64,000 nt of DNA from Arcobacter sp. LA11 (GCF_001895145.1 NZ_BDIR01000005.1:248001-312000); one strand, 5' to 3'. Shown: positions 1 through 9,565, counted from the first letter of the stretch. The notes: generated by a model not told the origin, from the sequence alone. Numbers and translations: made by a program.

Positions 1-20
1 ATAAAATTAAACAATACCAA

Positions 21-58
21 ATGTACATTTTTAGTACAAAATGAACATACTTAGTACA
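21..58. repeat. Two imperfect 18-bp tandem repeats
   Basis: Two copies of ATGTACATTTTTAGTACA-like sequence lie at 21-38 and 41-58 with a 20-bp period; 15 of 18 bases match. Each copy contains a partial dyad (TGTAC/GTACA in the first). The rest of 1-171 is AT-rich and has no gene I can support. The repeats could be operator sites for a gene that begins outside the window, but that is inference. Confidence 0.45.
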
Positions 59-171
59 TACTTAAAATTACTAAAGTAGATAAATTTGTTTCAAATTTAA
101 AAATATATTTATCTAATCATAAAATTTTTATAATATAAACCCTAAATATAAAATCACAGATATAAAACTTG

Positions 172-1353
172 CTATTTTCTTTCAGATTTTTTATTCTTCT
201 TCACCCATCTTTTAAACAATCTATGGGTTTTAATCTCTTCATCTAAAAAATTATTTTTGAAAATCTGATCAGTTAATTTTTTTGCTAAATAAGGAGACAA
301 AACAAAACCTCTTCCCCCTACACCATTTATTAAATATAAATTATCAATAGTTTCTAACATATCATCTTTTACATGAGAGCCATTTACTAAATGTGGAAAT
401 TTTTCTAAGGTTATTTTTGAGTCAATTAAATTACCAACCATAGGAAAATAATCTACACTAGAAGCCCGTGCTCCAATTTTTATATCACAAACTTCAACAT
501 CATCAAGAGTTTTTATCTCATTTGCCAACTTTAAAAGTTTTTCTGTATCACTATTAACACTATTTTCACCATAACTATGAGAAAACATTTTATTTATATT
601 TGCAGTTTTTATACAATGATTACATACATCTAAATCACATTCAAAGCGATGATGTGTTGCACCAATAGAAATTAAATTTTTCTTTTTATCTTTATTAAAC
701 TTTGAAACTGATACAGAACACTCTTTATGGTAGTTTTTATTTATACAAGTTGTAGAATAAATATCTATTTTTTGTCCCCAAACTGCTCTAATATTAAAAT
801 ATTTCTCTTCCACTAAAGATATATCTGCACCTGTAGTAAGTATTAGATTTTTAGCTTTTATTTCATCATTTATTAGCCAATAATTATCTAATTTTTTTAT
901 ATCCCCTACTTCATAATTAAATCTTTTTTCTACATCCTTAGATAAATTTTTACATATTTCATAAGGATTTACTTGAGAACCTATTCCAAAGAAATATCCA
1001 TCTTCTTCCTCTTTAAAAGGAAAATCCATATATGGAATATAAGAGTTAAATTTTTCTCTATCTTTATTATTTTTTGGAATTCTAACAACTCCACAATTTA
1101 TAATATCTTCTGGCATATTCTTTAAATAAAACTCTGTAGAAAATTTTAAAGCTTCAGTTACTAAACTTTTAAACTTGTTTGCTTTTCCTAAAAGTGGAGA
1201 TAAAAATGCACCTGCTGCTCCACTTGCACCTTGTGCAATATCACAGTTTCTATCTACTAACAAAATAGATTTTGATTCTTTTGATAAGAAATAAGAAGTG
1301 CTACAGCCTGCAATTCCTGCTCCAATTATTACAAAGTCATACTCTTTAGACAT
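172..1353 (-). CDS. mnmC: MnmC-type FAD-dependent tRNA wobble-uridine oxidoreductase (stand-alone)
   Basis: This resembles the C-terminal oxidoreductase domain of MnmC, which removes the carboxymethyl group from cmnm5(s2)U34 in tRNA. The N-terminus has the dinucleotide-binding pattern GAGIAGCSTSYFL, followed by GASGAAGAFLSPLLGKANKFK, typical of MnmC. A second FAD-contact region sits near the C-terminus (NGVGGRGFVLSP). The methyltransferase half of the E. coli fusion is absent, so methylation would need another enzyme. I start it at the ATG at 1351-1353 (MSKEYDF), not five codons upstream, because this gives an 8-base overlap (ATGTCTAA) with the stop of the upstream rhodanese-like gene. Length is about 393 residues. 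Confidence 0.85.
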   Translation of the reverse strand: MSKEYDFVIIGAGIAGCSTSYFLSKESKSILLVDRNCDIAQGASGAAGAFLSPLLGKANKFKSLVTEALKFSTEFYLKNMPEDIINCGVVRIPKNNKDREKFNSYIPYMDFPFKEEEDGYFFGIGSQVNPYEICKNLSKDVEKRFNYEVGDIKKLDNYWLINDEIKAKNLILTTGADISLVEEKYFNIRAVWGQKIDIYSTTCINKNYHKECSVSVSKFNKDKKKNLISIGATHHRFECDLDVCNHCIKTANINKMFSHSYGENSVNSDTEKLLKLANEIKTLDDVEVCDIKIGARASSVDYFPMVGNLIDSKITLEKFPHLVNGSHVKDDMLETIDNLYLINGVGGRGFVLSPYLAKKLTDQIFKNNFLDEEIKTHRLFKRWVKKNKKSERK

Positions 1354-1672
1354 TTTTATCAATCTCATCTAAAAGCTGATAGTTTGGTCTCCAATATCCT
1401 CTTCCACCTCTTAAACTTATGCATCTATAATTTGGAAACTTTTTTCTATAATAATTTAATCTCTCTTTTGTAACTTTTCCAGTATCACAATAAAAAACAA
1501 ATACCGTACTTTCTGGTAGTTCTAACATTTCGTAAGGATTGTATGTAATTGTTTCTATATTTTCAATTGGTTTTAAAATAGTATCTACTAATACTACTTT
1601 TACACCTTCTTTATCTAAAATCTTTGTATATTTATAAAGCTCTTGTTGTGTCCATTCATCTTTTTCAAACAT
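1346..1672 (-). CDS. Rhodanese-like single-domain protein
   Basis: A small protein of about 108 residues that ends like a rhodanese fold: FYCDTGKVTKER places Cys62 in the position of the catalytic loop, followed by the strand and turn ISLRGGRGYW typical of rhodanese C-termini. The substrate is unknown. It is translationally coupled to mnmC by an 8-base overlap, so a role in sulfur handling for thiolated wobble uridine is possible, but that is inference. An ATG at 1670-1672 and a TTG at 1685-1687 are both possible starts; neither has a good Shine-Dalgarno sequence. Confidence 0.6.
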   Translation of the reverse strand: MFEKDEWTQQELYKYTKILDKEGVKVVLVDTILKPIENIETITYNPYEMLELPESTVFVFYCDTGKVTKERLNYYRKKFPNYRCISLRGGRGYWRPNYQLLDEIDKNV

Positions 1673-1799
1673 AATTGAAATTAGCAAAAAATTGATTAAA
1701 TATAGTTAAAGAGAACTTTAGTAATTTAGTTATAAAGACTCAACTATTAAATTCTTTTTTTTCAGATATTGATTCTAATTGCTAACATATCATTTTAAA

Positions 1800-1820
1800 C
1801 TTGATTGACATTGACTCAAG
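1800..1820 (+). promoter_or_regulatory. HAIR-type HspR operator upstream of cbpA
   Basis: The inverted repeat CTTGATT-N7-ACTCAAG matches 13 of 14 bases of the HAIR element CTTGAGT-N7-ACTCAAG, known as the HspR binding site. It overlaps the -35 element of the cbpA promoter, and hspR is the second gene downstream, which fits negative autoregulation. Confidence 0.8.
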
Positions 1821-1833
1821 TTTTTGATAAAAT
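1805..1833 (+). promoter_or_regulatory. Sigma70-type promoter of cbpA-hspR
   Basis: A perfect -35 TTGACA (1805-1810) is separated by 17 bp from TAAAAT (1828-1833). The -35 lies inside the HAIR operator, so bound HspR would block RNA polymerase. The cbpA start codon is 34 bases downstream of the -10. Confidence 0.7.
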
Positions 1834-1866
1834 ATATATAAATATAAGAAAATTTTAGGAAAATAA

Positions 1867-2754
1867 ATGGCAAAAAGTTTATATGAAACATTAGAAGTAA
1901 GTGAAAATGCATCAACAGATGAAATAAAAAAAGCATATAGAAAATTAGCAAGAAAATATCATCCTGATGTAAATAAAGAAAAAGATGCAGAAGAAAAATT
2001 TAAAGAAATAAATGCAGCCTACGAAGTTTTAAGTGATGCACAAAAAAAACAACAGTATGACCAATATGGTGATTCTATGTTTGGTGGTCAAAACTTCCAT
2101 GATTTTGCACGTGGTCAAGGTCAAGGTGTTGATTTAGATGATATTTTAAGACAAATGTTTGGTGGAGGAGGAGCTGGTTTTGGTTCATCTTCTTTTGGTG
2201 GTCAAGGTGGTTTTGGCGGATTTGGAGGACAAGGTGGATTTGCTGAACCTGATTTAGATACACAAGCACAAATTACAATTGCATTTGATGTATCAATTCT
2301 TGGAGGAAAACAACATATCTCTTTAAACAATGACTCTTTTGATATCAAAATTCCAGAAGGGATAAAAGATGGTCAAAAAATTAGAGCAAAAGGTAAAGGA
2401 AAATCTTATCAAGGACAAAGAGGAGATTTAATCATCAAAGTTAATATATCTGATAGTCCAGAATATGAAAGAGATGAATTTACATTAACTAAATCATTTG
2501 ATATTCCATTAAAAACTGCATTATTTGGTGGAAAAGTAGAGATAAAAACTATTCATAAAGATATTACGCTAAAAGTACCACAAAATACTAAGCAAAATCA
2601 AAAGTTTAGAGTAAAAGAATTAGGAGTACTAAATAGAAAAGCTGGTTCAAAAGGTGATTTATATTTAAAAGCAAATATTGTATTGCCAAAAATAGATGAA
2701 CTTGATGAAGCTTTAATAGCAGAGCTTCAAGAAAAACTACCAGAAACAATCTAA
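1867..2754 (+). CDS. cbpA: DnaJ-family co-chaperone CbpA
   Basis: A 295-residue J-domain protein that should stimulate a DnaK ATPase in the cytoplasm. The J domain occupies about residues 4-70 with the essential HPD at 32-34. A long Gly/Phe-rich linker follows (about 75-130, repeated GGFGG). The rest is the two-part DnaJ C-terminal substrate-binding region. The four CxxCxGxG zinc-finger motifs of true DnaJ are missing, which marks it as the CbpA type. A good ribosome site (TTTTAGGAAAATAA) precedes the ATG. It is followed 11 bases later by hspR, the pair seen in Campylobacter and Helicobacter. Confidence 0.9.
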   Translation: MAKSLYETLEVSENASTDEIKKAYRKLARKYHPDVNKEKDAEEKFKEINAAYEVLSDAQKKQQYDQYGDSMFGGQNFHDFARGQGQGVDLDDILRQMFGGGGAGFGSSSFGGQGGFGGFGGQGGFAEPDLDTQAQITIAFDVSILGGKQHISLNNDSFDIKIPEGIKDGQKIRAKGKGKSYQGQRGDLIIKVNISDSPEYERDEFTLTKSFDIPLKTALFGGKVEIKTIHKDITLKVPQNTKQNQKFRVKELGVLNRKAGSKGDLYLKANIVLPKIDELDEALIAELQEKLPETI

Positions 2755-2765
2755 AGGGTTAATAC

Positions 2766-3146
2766 ATGGATACTAATGCCTACAATGAACCTGTCTATTT
2801 AATCTCTGCTGTTGCAGATATTTTAAGTATACATCCTCAAACTTTAAGACAATACGAAAGAGAGGGTTTAATAAAACCCTCTAGAACAAATGGAAAAATA
2901 AGACTATATTCACAAAAAGATATTGATCATATTAAATATGTTCTTACACTTACAAGAGAACTTGGTATAAATTTAGCTGGTGTTGATTTAATATTACAGT
3001 TAAATGACAAAATAAGCTCTCTAGAAGAAGAAGTAGAATCGTATAAGGTAAAACTAAAAGATATAAACAAATTTGGCATAGTGCCAAATTCTAAAGCATT
3101 AGTGATTAAAAAAAGCTCTTATGATGTAGTTATTTTTGAAGAGTAA
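2766..3146 (+). CDS. hspR: Heat-shock repressor HspR (MerR family)
   Basis: A 126-residue DNA-binding protein with an N-terminal MerR-type winged helix: ISAVADILSIHPQTLRQYEREGLIKPSR and the wing IRLYSQKDI. A short coiled-coil dimerisation segment follows (SSLEEEVESYKVKL). The family represses chaperone genes through HAIR elements, and one is present upstream of cbpA. It lacks a metal- or ligand-sensing domain, as expected for HspR. The start is supported by AAAGGG eight bases before the ATG. Confidence 0.9.
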   Translation: MDTNAYNEPVYLISAVADILSIHPQTLRQYEREGLIKPSRTNGKIRLYSQKDIDHIKYVLTLTRELGINLAGVDLILQLNDKISSLEEEVESYKVKLKDINKFGIVPNSKALVIKKSSYDVVIFEE

Positions 3147-3176
3147 AGAAGAGTTGTAAAAAATTACTCTTCTTTA
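3144..3176. terminator. Bidirectional terminator between hspR and ftsZ
   Basis: A perfect 11-bp stem (3144-3154 with 3166-3176) encloses an 11-base A/T-rich loop. It sits between the converging hspR and ftsZ genes, and its right arm contains the ftsZ stop codon. The flanks are A/T-rich on each side, so it could serve both directions. Confidence 0.65.
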
Positions 3177-4307
3177 TAGTTGATATTGTACTTTATAATC
3201 TCTCATTAGAGGTGGAATATCTAAATAGTTTTCATCATCAGAAGATAGTTTCTGACTTCCATCATCAATATTTTCTTTTGTCTCAACTTCAGCAGAATCA
3301 TTTTTAGACTCAAAACCAGTTGCTACAATAGTAATTTTAACTTCATCTGTTTCAAGTGTACTATCAGAAGTTGTACCAAATATGATTTCAGCATTTGAAT
3401 CAATAGTATCATGAATACTTGACATAACATCATTGATAGCGAATAATGATACTTGAGGATGAATATTGAAATGAATTAAAATACCTTTTGCACCACCAAG
3501 AGATACTTTATCAAGTAAAGGAGAATCTATAGCGTCTTCTAAGGCTCTTTGCGCTGCATTTTCACCTTTTGCTTTACCAATACCCATTAAAGCCATACCT
3601 CTGTGTTGCATGATTGTTTTAACATCAGCAAAGTCAGTATTAATATCAGAGTTACCTGGAGTTAAAATAACTTCAGTCATTCCATTTACTGCTTGGTATA
3701 AAATATTATCAATAATTCTAAAGGCATCTTTCATACCTACATTTTCGTCAATTATTTCTAATAATCTATCATTAGGAACAACGATAATTGAATCAGATAC
3801 TTTTTTTATCTCTTCAAGACCAAGATTTGCCAATCCTGCTCTTTTTTTACCTTCCCAAGTAAAAGGTTTAGTTACAACTGAAACAGTAAGTGCTCCAATC
3901 TCTTTTGCAGCTTTTGCAATAATTGCAGCGGCTCCAGTACCAGTTCCACCACCAAGACCAGCAGCTATAAATACAATATCTGCACCTTTTAGTGAATTTT
4001 TAATATCATCATAACTCTCAACAGCAGAATCTCTACCAATTTCTGGTTTCATTCCTGCACCTAAACCTTTAGTAAGTTTAAGTCCTAATTGAATCTTTTT
4101 AGGAGCTTTTGAGATATGAAGTACTTGTAAATCAGTATTTGCTGCGATTAAATCAATTTTATGAGAACCTTCATTAATCATATGATTGACCATATTACAA
4201 CCACCACCACCAACACCTATTACAGCAATTTTAGCTACATTATCAGATAGCGCTTGATTTGGCATTTCCACTTTTATATCGTCCACCTTAAATAGATTCT
4301 CATTCAT
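3174..4307 (-). CDS. ftsZ: Cell division GTPase FtsZ
   Basis: A tubulin-like GTPase that forms the division ring. The tubulin signature GGGTGTGAA follows VFIAAGLGG at about residues 105-115; the early GGGGCNMV loop and NTDLQVL are also present. The C-terminus carries the conserved tail LDIPPLMRDYK that binds FtsA and other partners. I use the ATG at 4305-4307 (377 residues): it overlaps the ftsA stop by one base (TAATG) and has GGAG eight bases upstream, whereas the GTG three codons earlier lies too close to that site. Cotranscribed with ftsA. Confidence 0.97.
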   Translation of the reverse strand: MNENLFKVDDIKVEMPNQALSDNVAKIAVIGVGGGGCNMVNHMINEGSHKIDLIAANTDLQVLHISKAPKKIQLGLKLTKGLGAGMKPEIGRDSAVESYDDIKNSLKGADIVFIAAGLGGGTGTGAAAIIAKAAKEIGALTVSVVTKPFTWEGKKRAGLANLGLEEIKKVSDSIIVVPNDRLLEIIDENVGMKDAFRIIDNILYQAVNGMTEVILTPGNSDINTDFADVKTIMQHRGMALMGIGKAKGENAAQRALEDAIDSPLLDKVSLGGAKGILIHFNIHPQVSLFAINDVMSSIHDTIDSNAEIIFGTTSDSTLETDEVKITIVATGFESKNDSAEVETKENIDDGSQKLSSDDENYLDIPPLMRDYKVQYQL

Positions 4308-5704
4308 TAAAACCACTCCGTAATAACATTCCAGAATTTTGACATTCCTTTACCTTTTTTATCTTTTGAGATAGTTGGTAGTATTGTTGTATTAGGATCA
4401 CCCTTAATTATATATTCTTCACTTTTTATTTTTTCTTCTTTTTCAATTGGCTTAGCTTTTTGTGTTGGAGTAGAAATAGGTTCTTCAATTCGTTGAGGAG
4501 CTTCTTCTATTTTTACTTTTTTTATTAGATTCTTATTTGAATCTAATTCAAAATTTCTATTTGGTTCTAAAGAATAAAGTAATAATCCAACAATTGTTGC
4601 CATTTTAGGATCTTCAAAACTCATATATCCATTTTTAATATTTATAGGATTAGAAATTTTAACTGGTAAATTATCAAATACCAATGTAGCTAACTCTTTT
4701 ATCCCTTCTAATTTACTCATACCACCAGTAATAACTATCCCCGTTCCTAGGTTCTCGTGAATACCACTCTTTTTTAAATTATTTCTAACTAAAGAAAGAA
4801 CTTCTTCAACCCTTGCATGAATAATAGTTTGAACATGTTCTAAAGAGACTTCTGAAGAATTTTTCTCATCACCTATTCTTGGTGTTCTAACTTTTTTATT
4901 AGCTAGTTCTTCATTTGTTTTTAGTAAATCTCCATATTCTGTTTTAATCTTTTCAGCAGCAATAGGAGGAGTATGAAGCATAACAGATAAATCATTTGTA
5001 ATATGATTTGAACCAACAGGAATAAAACCATTATAAATAACAGATGTCCCTTTATAACAAATAAACTCAGTTGTTGTTGCACCAATATTTATAACTGTTG
5101 CACCAAATTTCTTTTGTTGCTCATCTAAAACAGATATCGCAGTTGCATATGAATCTAATACAAAATTATTTACTGAAATTCCTGCTATTTTAAGTGCAGA
5201 TTGTACATTTGTAAGTGCAGTTTTCTTTGCAGTTACTACAAATACAGAAACTTCTAATCTCGAACCATTCATATTTAATGGATTTTCAACATCTGCTGAA
5301 TCATCAATCTTAAAAAAGATAGGAATTACATGAACTACTTCATATTCAGGAATAATCGTAGCATTGTATAAAGCCATTTGAAGAACTTGATTAATCTCAT
5401 TTTCTGTAATTAATCCATTTGGAATATTCACACTACCAGAACTTCTAATTCCTTTTGTATAAGCTCCAGAAATAGATACAACAGTTGAATCAATCTGTTC
5501 AGTTGTATTTCTCTTCGCAAGTAAAACAGCTTCTTTTATGCATTTTGAAGCAACTTCAATATTAGAAATAACCCCTTTATTAATACCATCACTTTTATAT
5601 GAACCCGTTCCTAAGATATTGATTTTATAGTCTAAATTATTTCGTGCAATAACTGCAGTTATATTTGCTGACCCAATATCAATTGCTAAAAGAGTTTTAT
5701 TCAA
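4307..5704 (-). CDS. ftsA: Cell division protein FtsA
   Basis: An actin-like ATPase that tethers FtsZ to the membrane. The N-terminus LLAIDIGSANITAVIA is the phosphate-1 motif of the actin fold, and GIVITGGMSKLEGI the adenosine motif. After a charged linker the last residues (MSKFWNVITEWF) form the usual amphipathic membrane-targeting helix. Start is TTG at 5702-5704 with AAGGAG six bases upstream. Length is 465 residues, slightly long for the family because of the linker. Confidence 0.96.
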   Translation of the reverse strand: MNKTLLAIDIGSANITAVIARNNLDYKINILGTGSYKSDGINKGVISNIEVASKCIKEAVLLAKRNTTEQIDSTVVSISGAYTKGIRSSGSVNIPNGLITENEINQVLQMALYNATIIPEYEVVHVIPIFFKIDDSADVENPLNMNGSRLEVSVFVVTAKKTALTNVQSALKIAGISVNNFVLDSYATAISVLDEQQKKFGATVINIGATTTEFICYKGTSVIYNGFIPVGSNHITNDLSVMLHTPPIAAEKIKTEYGDLLKTNEELANKKVRTPRIGDEKNSSEVSLEHVQTIIHARVEEVLSLVRNNLKKSGIHENLGTGIVITGGMSKLEGIKELATLVFDNLPVKISNPINIKNGYMSFEDPKMATIVGLLLYSLEPNRNFELDSNKNLIKKVKIEEAPQRIEEPISTPTQKAKPIEKEEKIKSEEYIIKGDPNTTILPTISKDKKGKGMSKFWNVITEWF

Positions 5705-5707
5705 CTA

Positions 5708-7168
5708 TTACTCCTTAATTTCCGTAGATTGAACTTCATATCTATTTTCTAAACTTTTTACTAAGTTATTCATCATCTCTTGATTATATAAATTATTAAT
5801 TGTCGTTTTTACTGCTTCATCTTTTGATTTATCATATGAAGCTAATCTTGTATCATTTATCTTATAAAGAACAATTTTATTTCCAACATTAATTTTACCC
5901 ATTTTTTCAGCAGATGCAAAAAGTTTATTTAAAAATCCTAATGCCTCTTCTTTATTTAAGCCTTCAAGTTTATCAAAAGAGTCTCTAGCAACATAACCAA
6001 TATTTGTACCAGTAAAGTTTTTTAATGCCAAAGTAGCTTCTGTTTCTAATTTTTCAGCTTTAGCTACTTTTGCATAATCAGCAGAAGCTAAATCTTTTGC
6101 TTTTTCATAAGATAAAGTTTTAGGGAAAATTTTATTCACTACTTTTACAATAATATACTTGTCACCTTCTAAGAAAGGCTTTAATAAATCACCAGGAATA
6201 GATTTTTGAATTCTTCCATTATTTTCAGTAGAATAAGATAGTTTATCTTCAGAAACTGTTTTCTTATTATCAAAATTTTCTTCACCTTTTTTTATTTTAA
6301 GGTATTTTTTAAGAGCTACTTTTTTTGTCGCTTTTAAATTTAAAGCTTTGATAATATCTTCTCTGGCTTCTTCTAATGACTTAATTTTTCCATCTTCTTT
6401 TTTATAGTCAATTTTAAATTTACTATAGTTATTAGCAATATCTTCATCAGAAAAAGTTTCAGATACTAAAGGTACTTCATTAAACTCTAAATCGTATGCT
6501 GTTTGAGACTTATAGTTATTTTTATTTGCTTCCCAGTATTTTTTAACATCTTCATCTTTTACATCTACAGTTATTTCATCTTGATTTAATATTTTAATTG
6601 AAATATCATCTTCTGAAAAAAGTAACTTGTTTAAGTTTTCAATCTCATTTTTATTTGCTTGAACTCTAAATAGTGATTCTACTTTTTGTAATAAGATATC
6701 TCTCTTCATTGATGCTTCAAACTCAGTTGGATTTGTTCTATTTTGATTTAAAACTCTAATATAAGTATCTTTGTCAAACTTTCCATCTTTTATAAATCCC
6801 GGAATTTGAACTAGTTGTTTAGCAATTTCTTCATTTGTAACATCAAAACCTAATTCATCTGCATAAGAAAGAATAAGATTCTTTTGAACTGTTAACTCAT
6901 ATGCAGCTTTTCTTAAATTCATTTTATCAGCCATCTCTTGATTAAACTGTTCTCCAAAGATTCTTGCATATTGTTCATATAACGATGAGTATTCTCTTTG
7001 ATATTCGTCTACACTAATTTCTCTATCGCCTACAACCGCTACTGCTCCACCTTTTGAACCGTAATCATAAGAACCCCAGCCGACGAATCCAGCCCCAACA
7101 AATGCTATTGTACTTATCCAAATCGTTATAACAAGCCATTTCTTGTGTTTCTGCATCCAAGTTATCAT
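5708..7168 (-). CDS. PpiD/SurA-like membrane-anchored periplasmic chaperone
   Basis: A 486-residue protein with one N-terminal membrane anchor (about residues 11-33, WLVITIWISTIAFVGAGFVGW) followed by a SurA_N/PpiD-type helical domain (VVGDREISVDEYQREY..., KNLILSYADELGFDVTNEEI). I cannot identify a well-conserved parvulin core in the middle, so it may act as a chaperone without isomerase activity. It sits three bases upstream of ftsA; a PpiD-like gene next to ftsA-ftsZ is the arrangement I recall from Campylobacter jejuni (Cj0694). It likely helps fold secreted and outer-membrane proteins. Confidence 0.8.
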   Translation of the reverse strand: MITWMQKHKKWLVITIWISTIAFVGAGFVGWGSYDYGSKGGAVAVVGDREISVDEYQREYSSLYEQYARIFGEQFNQEMADKMNLRKAAYELTVQKNLILSYADELGFDVTNEEIAKQLVQIPGFIKDGKFDKDTYIRVLNQNRTNPTEFEASMKRDILLQKVESLFRVQANKNEIENLNKLLFSEDDISIKILNQDEITVDVKDEDVKKYWEANKNNYKSQTAYDLEFNEVPLVSETFSDEDIANNYSKFKIDYKKEDGKIKSLEEAREDIIKALNLKATKKVALKKYLKIKKGEENFDNKKTVSEDKLSYSTENNGRIQKSIPGDLLKPFLEGDKYIIVKVVNKIFPKTLSYEKAKDLASADYAKVAKAEKLETEATLALKNFTGTNIGYVARDSFDKLEGLNKEEALGFLNKLFASAEKMGKINVGNKIVLYKINDTRLASYDKSKDEAVKTTINNLYNQEMMNNLVKSLENRYEVQSTEIKE

Positions 7169-7249
7169 AAAATATTATCCTCTAAAAAATTTTAGATATA
7201 TTACAAAAAAGTTGCTTTTAAGTAGGTAAAGAAGTAGTAAATATTTTTT

Positions 7250-9565
7250 CTAAGTATTTTTTGATAATAAATCGTTTATTACAGATTCTCTTTTTGTAGT
7301 TTCTATTCTTTTACAAGCACTTTTAAAAGCATCTTCTTCTCCAACTATAAAACACATTTTTTTAGCCCTTGTAATTGCAGTATATAAAAGCTTTGTGTTA
7401 TGCATTATATAATGTGAAAAAGTCATAGGAATAAGAGCATTTTCATACTCCATACCTTGTGTTTTATGGATAGTTAAACAGTATGCCAAAGAAAGAAGAG
7501 AAGATAACTCATCAAACTCATAAAAAACAACCATATCATCATTTGGATATAAAACAATACATCGATTTTCTTCAAAATCAAGTTTTATTATAAGTCCTAA
7601 TTGACCATTAAAAACTCTTTTTTCTAAAAATTCTGTTGAACCAGTTTTATACATTTGCATAGTTTGAGCTTTCATATTTTCATTTTTTATATGAATTACT
7701 TTATCAGTCATTTTATACTCATAAAGCTTTGATTTATAGGCTTTACCTTTAGTATGATTAAACAGAGTTTGAAGTTGCATATTTATATTTTCAACTCCTA
7801 AAGGTCCTGCTTTCATAGGAGTAATTACTTGAAAAAGAGTCAAAGCTTTTGATATATCTTTTTCTTTTATAAAATCATAATAGCTTTGTATATAGTGTGA
7901 AGAAATATTTAAAATTGTATTTAAAATACTTTCACTAATTTGTGCTCTTACATTTGAGAATTCATTTTGATTTAGACTATTTTTTACAGCATAGTAGTTA
8001 TCAATAGAGACATTTACAAATTTAAAATCTTGATATTCTTCATTATACTCTGGAATATTTCCTTGTCTAATATCATTTGCAATTACAGCAATTGCTTGAT
8101 CATCACTTTGTCTATAAATTTTTGTAAGTTTACAAATAGGTGCCAACTCAAATTTAATTGCATCACCCAATATATTCCCTGCACCTATTGCCGGTAACTG
8201 TCCATCATCTCCAACTATTATAAAAATTGTATCATCTGAAACTTTTTTAATAAGATTATAAAACATAACAGAGTTTACCATTGATGCTTCATCAAGTAAA
8301 ATTACTTTATGAGGGAAAAAGTCTTTATCTTCATGTTTTACAAAAAGTGATTGAATAGTTGAACTATTATATCCTGTAGTATCAGAAATACGCTGTGAAG
8401 CAATTCCACTTAAAGCTATAGTAATAATATCATCATAAGAGACAATCTCTTCAAGAAGCTCTAACACTGCCCTACTTGAAGTTGATTTACCTGTTCCTGC
8501 ATAACCTATCAAAAACAGAGTTTTATGCCCTTCATTTATAATTTCAACTGCTTTTTTCTGTTCAGGACTTAATTCAAAACCTAAAGACTTTTGTTTTTTT
8601 TCTAAATATTCATCAAAAGCTTTTATAATCTTTTTATTCTGCTCGCCTTCTCGTCTTTGAAAAAATTCCATAATACGACGTTCTGCAAAATATAACATAG
8701 CAGGAGAGAGTCTATATTCATTTGTTTGAAAGATATCTTCTTCTACAAGCATTTTTGTAACTACTTGCTCATATAATTCTTCTTCATTTTTAAAATGTAA
8801 AGATTCATCAAGAAGTTTATAAAGATGGGATTTATCTATTGATGAATTTCCATTGTTATCACAAAACTCTCTTAAAGTATAGTTGATACAAGCATTTATT
8901 CTAAACTCAGACATAGGATCAATTCCTAAAGATTTAGCAATCTCATCTGCTCTTTTAAATCCTATGCCTTTTATATGAATTAAAATATATGGATTTTTTT
9001 TGATTTTATCTATTAAGTTATCAACTTCACTAAAATGTGAGTATATTTTTGTTATAAGATTTGAAGTTACACCAAATTGTGCTAAAAAAGCTCCAAGCTC
9101 TCTTAAATGCTTAAATTTTTGCCAAGAACTAACTATTTTTTCTAGTTTTTTCTCTTTTATTCCTTTAAACTGTAAAAGTTCTCCTGGTCTTTCATTTAGT
9201 ATTTCTACTAATTCTTCCTCATCATATTTTTCAAGTAAATCATGGGCAAACTTTTTACCAATGCCTTTTACAATTTTTGTTAGAAAAAAGAACATCTCAG
9301 CTTCTTTAAGCTCTAAAGTTTCAAATTCAAATTGGACTCCATACTTTTTATGAGTTGTCCAATTTCCTTTTAAAATAACTTCTTCACCAACTATTTTTTC
9401 AATATCTGTATCAAAATATGTTCCACAAATTTTTTGATTATTTTCAAGTACAGCTATAGTATATTTTGTCTCATCATTTTTATAAAGTACTTTTTTTAAA
9501 ACACCACTTAGATTAAAAGTTTTGTGTTCATCAATTACTTCTGTAGATTTTTTATCTTTGGCCAT
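7250..9565 (-). CDS. RecD2-like superfamily 1 DNA helicase
   Basis: A 771-residue ATP-dependent helicase of the RecD2/TraA type, which lacks RecBC partners. An N-terminal OB-like region and helix-hairpin-helix segments (VKGIGKKFAHDLLEKY, IKGIGFKRADEIAKSLGI) precede the Walker A motif GYAGTGKST at about residue 357. DEASMV (motif II), GDDGQLPAIGAG (motif III) and the C-terminal LAYCLTIHKTQGMEYENALIP and LLYTAITRAKK (motifs V and VI) are all clear. It overlaps the preceding gene by one base (TAATG), so the two are cotranslated. Likely role is DNA repair or recombination. Confidence 0.85.
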   Translation of the reverse strand: MAKDKKSTEVIDEHKTFNLSGVLKKVLYKNDETKYTIAVLENNQKICGTYFDTDIEKIVGEEVILKGNWTTHKKYGVQFEFETLELKEAEMFFFLTKIVKGIGKKFAHDLLEKYDEEELVEILNERPGELLQFKGIKEKKLEKIVSSWQKFKHLRELGAFLAQFGVTSNLITKIYSHFSEVDNLIDKIKKNPYILIHIKGIGFKRADEIAKSLGIDPMSEFRINACINYTLREFCDNNGNSSIDKSHLYKLLDESLHFKNEEELYEQVVTKMLVEEDIFQTNEYRLSPAMLYFAERRIMEFFQRREGEQNKKIIKAFDEYLEKKQKSLGFELSPEQKKAVEIINEGHKTLFLIGYAGTGKSTSSRAVLELLEEIVSYDDIITIALSGIASQRISDTTGYNSSTIQSLFVKHEDKDFFPHKVILLDEASMVNSVMFYNLIKKVSDDTIFIIVGDDGQLPAIGAGNILGDAIKFELAPICKLTKIYRQSDDQAIAVIANDIRQGNIPEYNEEYQDFKFVNVSIDNYYAVKNSLNQNEFSNVRAQISESILNTILNISSHYIQSYYDFIKEKDISKALTLFQVITPMKAGPLGVENINMQLQTLFNHTKGKAYKSKLYEYKMTDKVIHIKNENMKAQTMQMYKTGSTEFLEKRVFNGQLGLIIKLDFEENRCIVLYPNDDMVVFYEFDELSSLLSLAYCLTIHKTQGMEYENALIPMTFSHYIMHNTKLLYTAITRAKKMCFIVGEEDAFKSACKRIETTKRESVINDLLSKNT

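Noticed and set aside
3610-4014. 134-codon plus-strand ORF inside ftsZ
   Set aside because: It is an antisense shadow of a well-conserved gene; the same applies to other long frames opposite ftsZ, hslU, hisB, recD2-like and uvrA genes.
4305-4316. GTG start for ftsZ at 4314-4316
   Set aside because: The ribosome site GGAG is directly adjacent to that GTG, but lies eight bases from the ATG at 4307.
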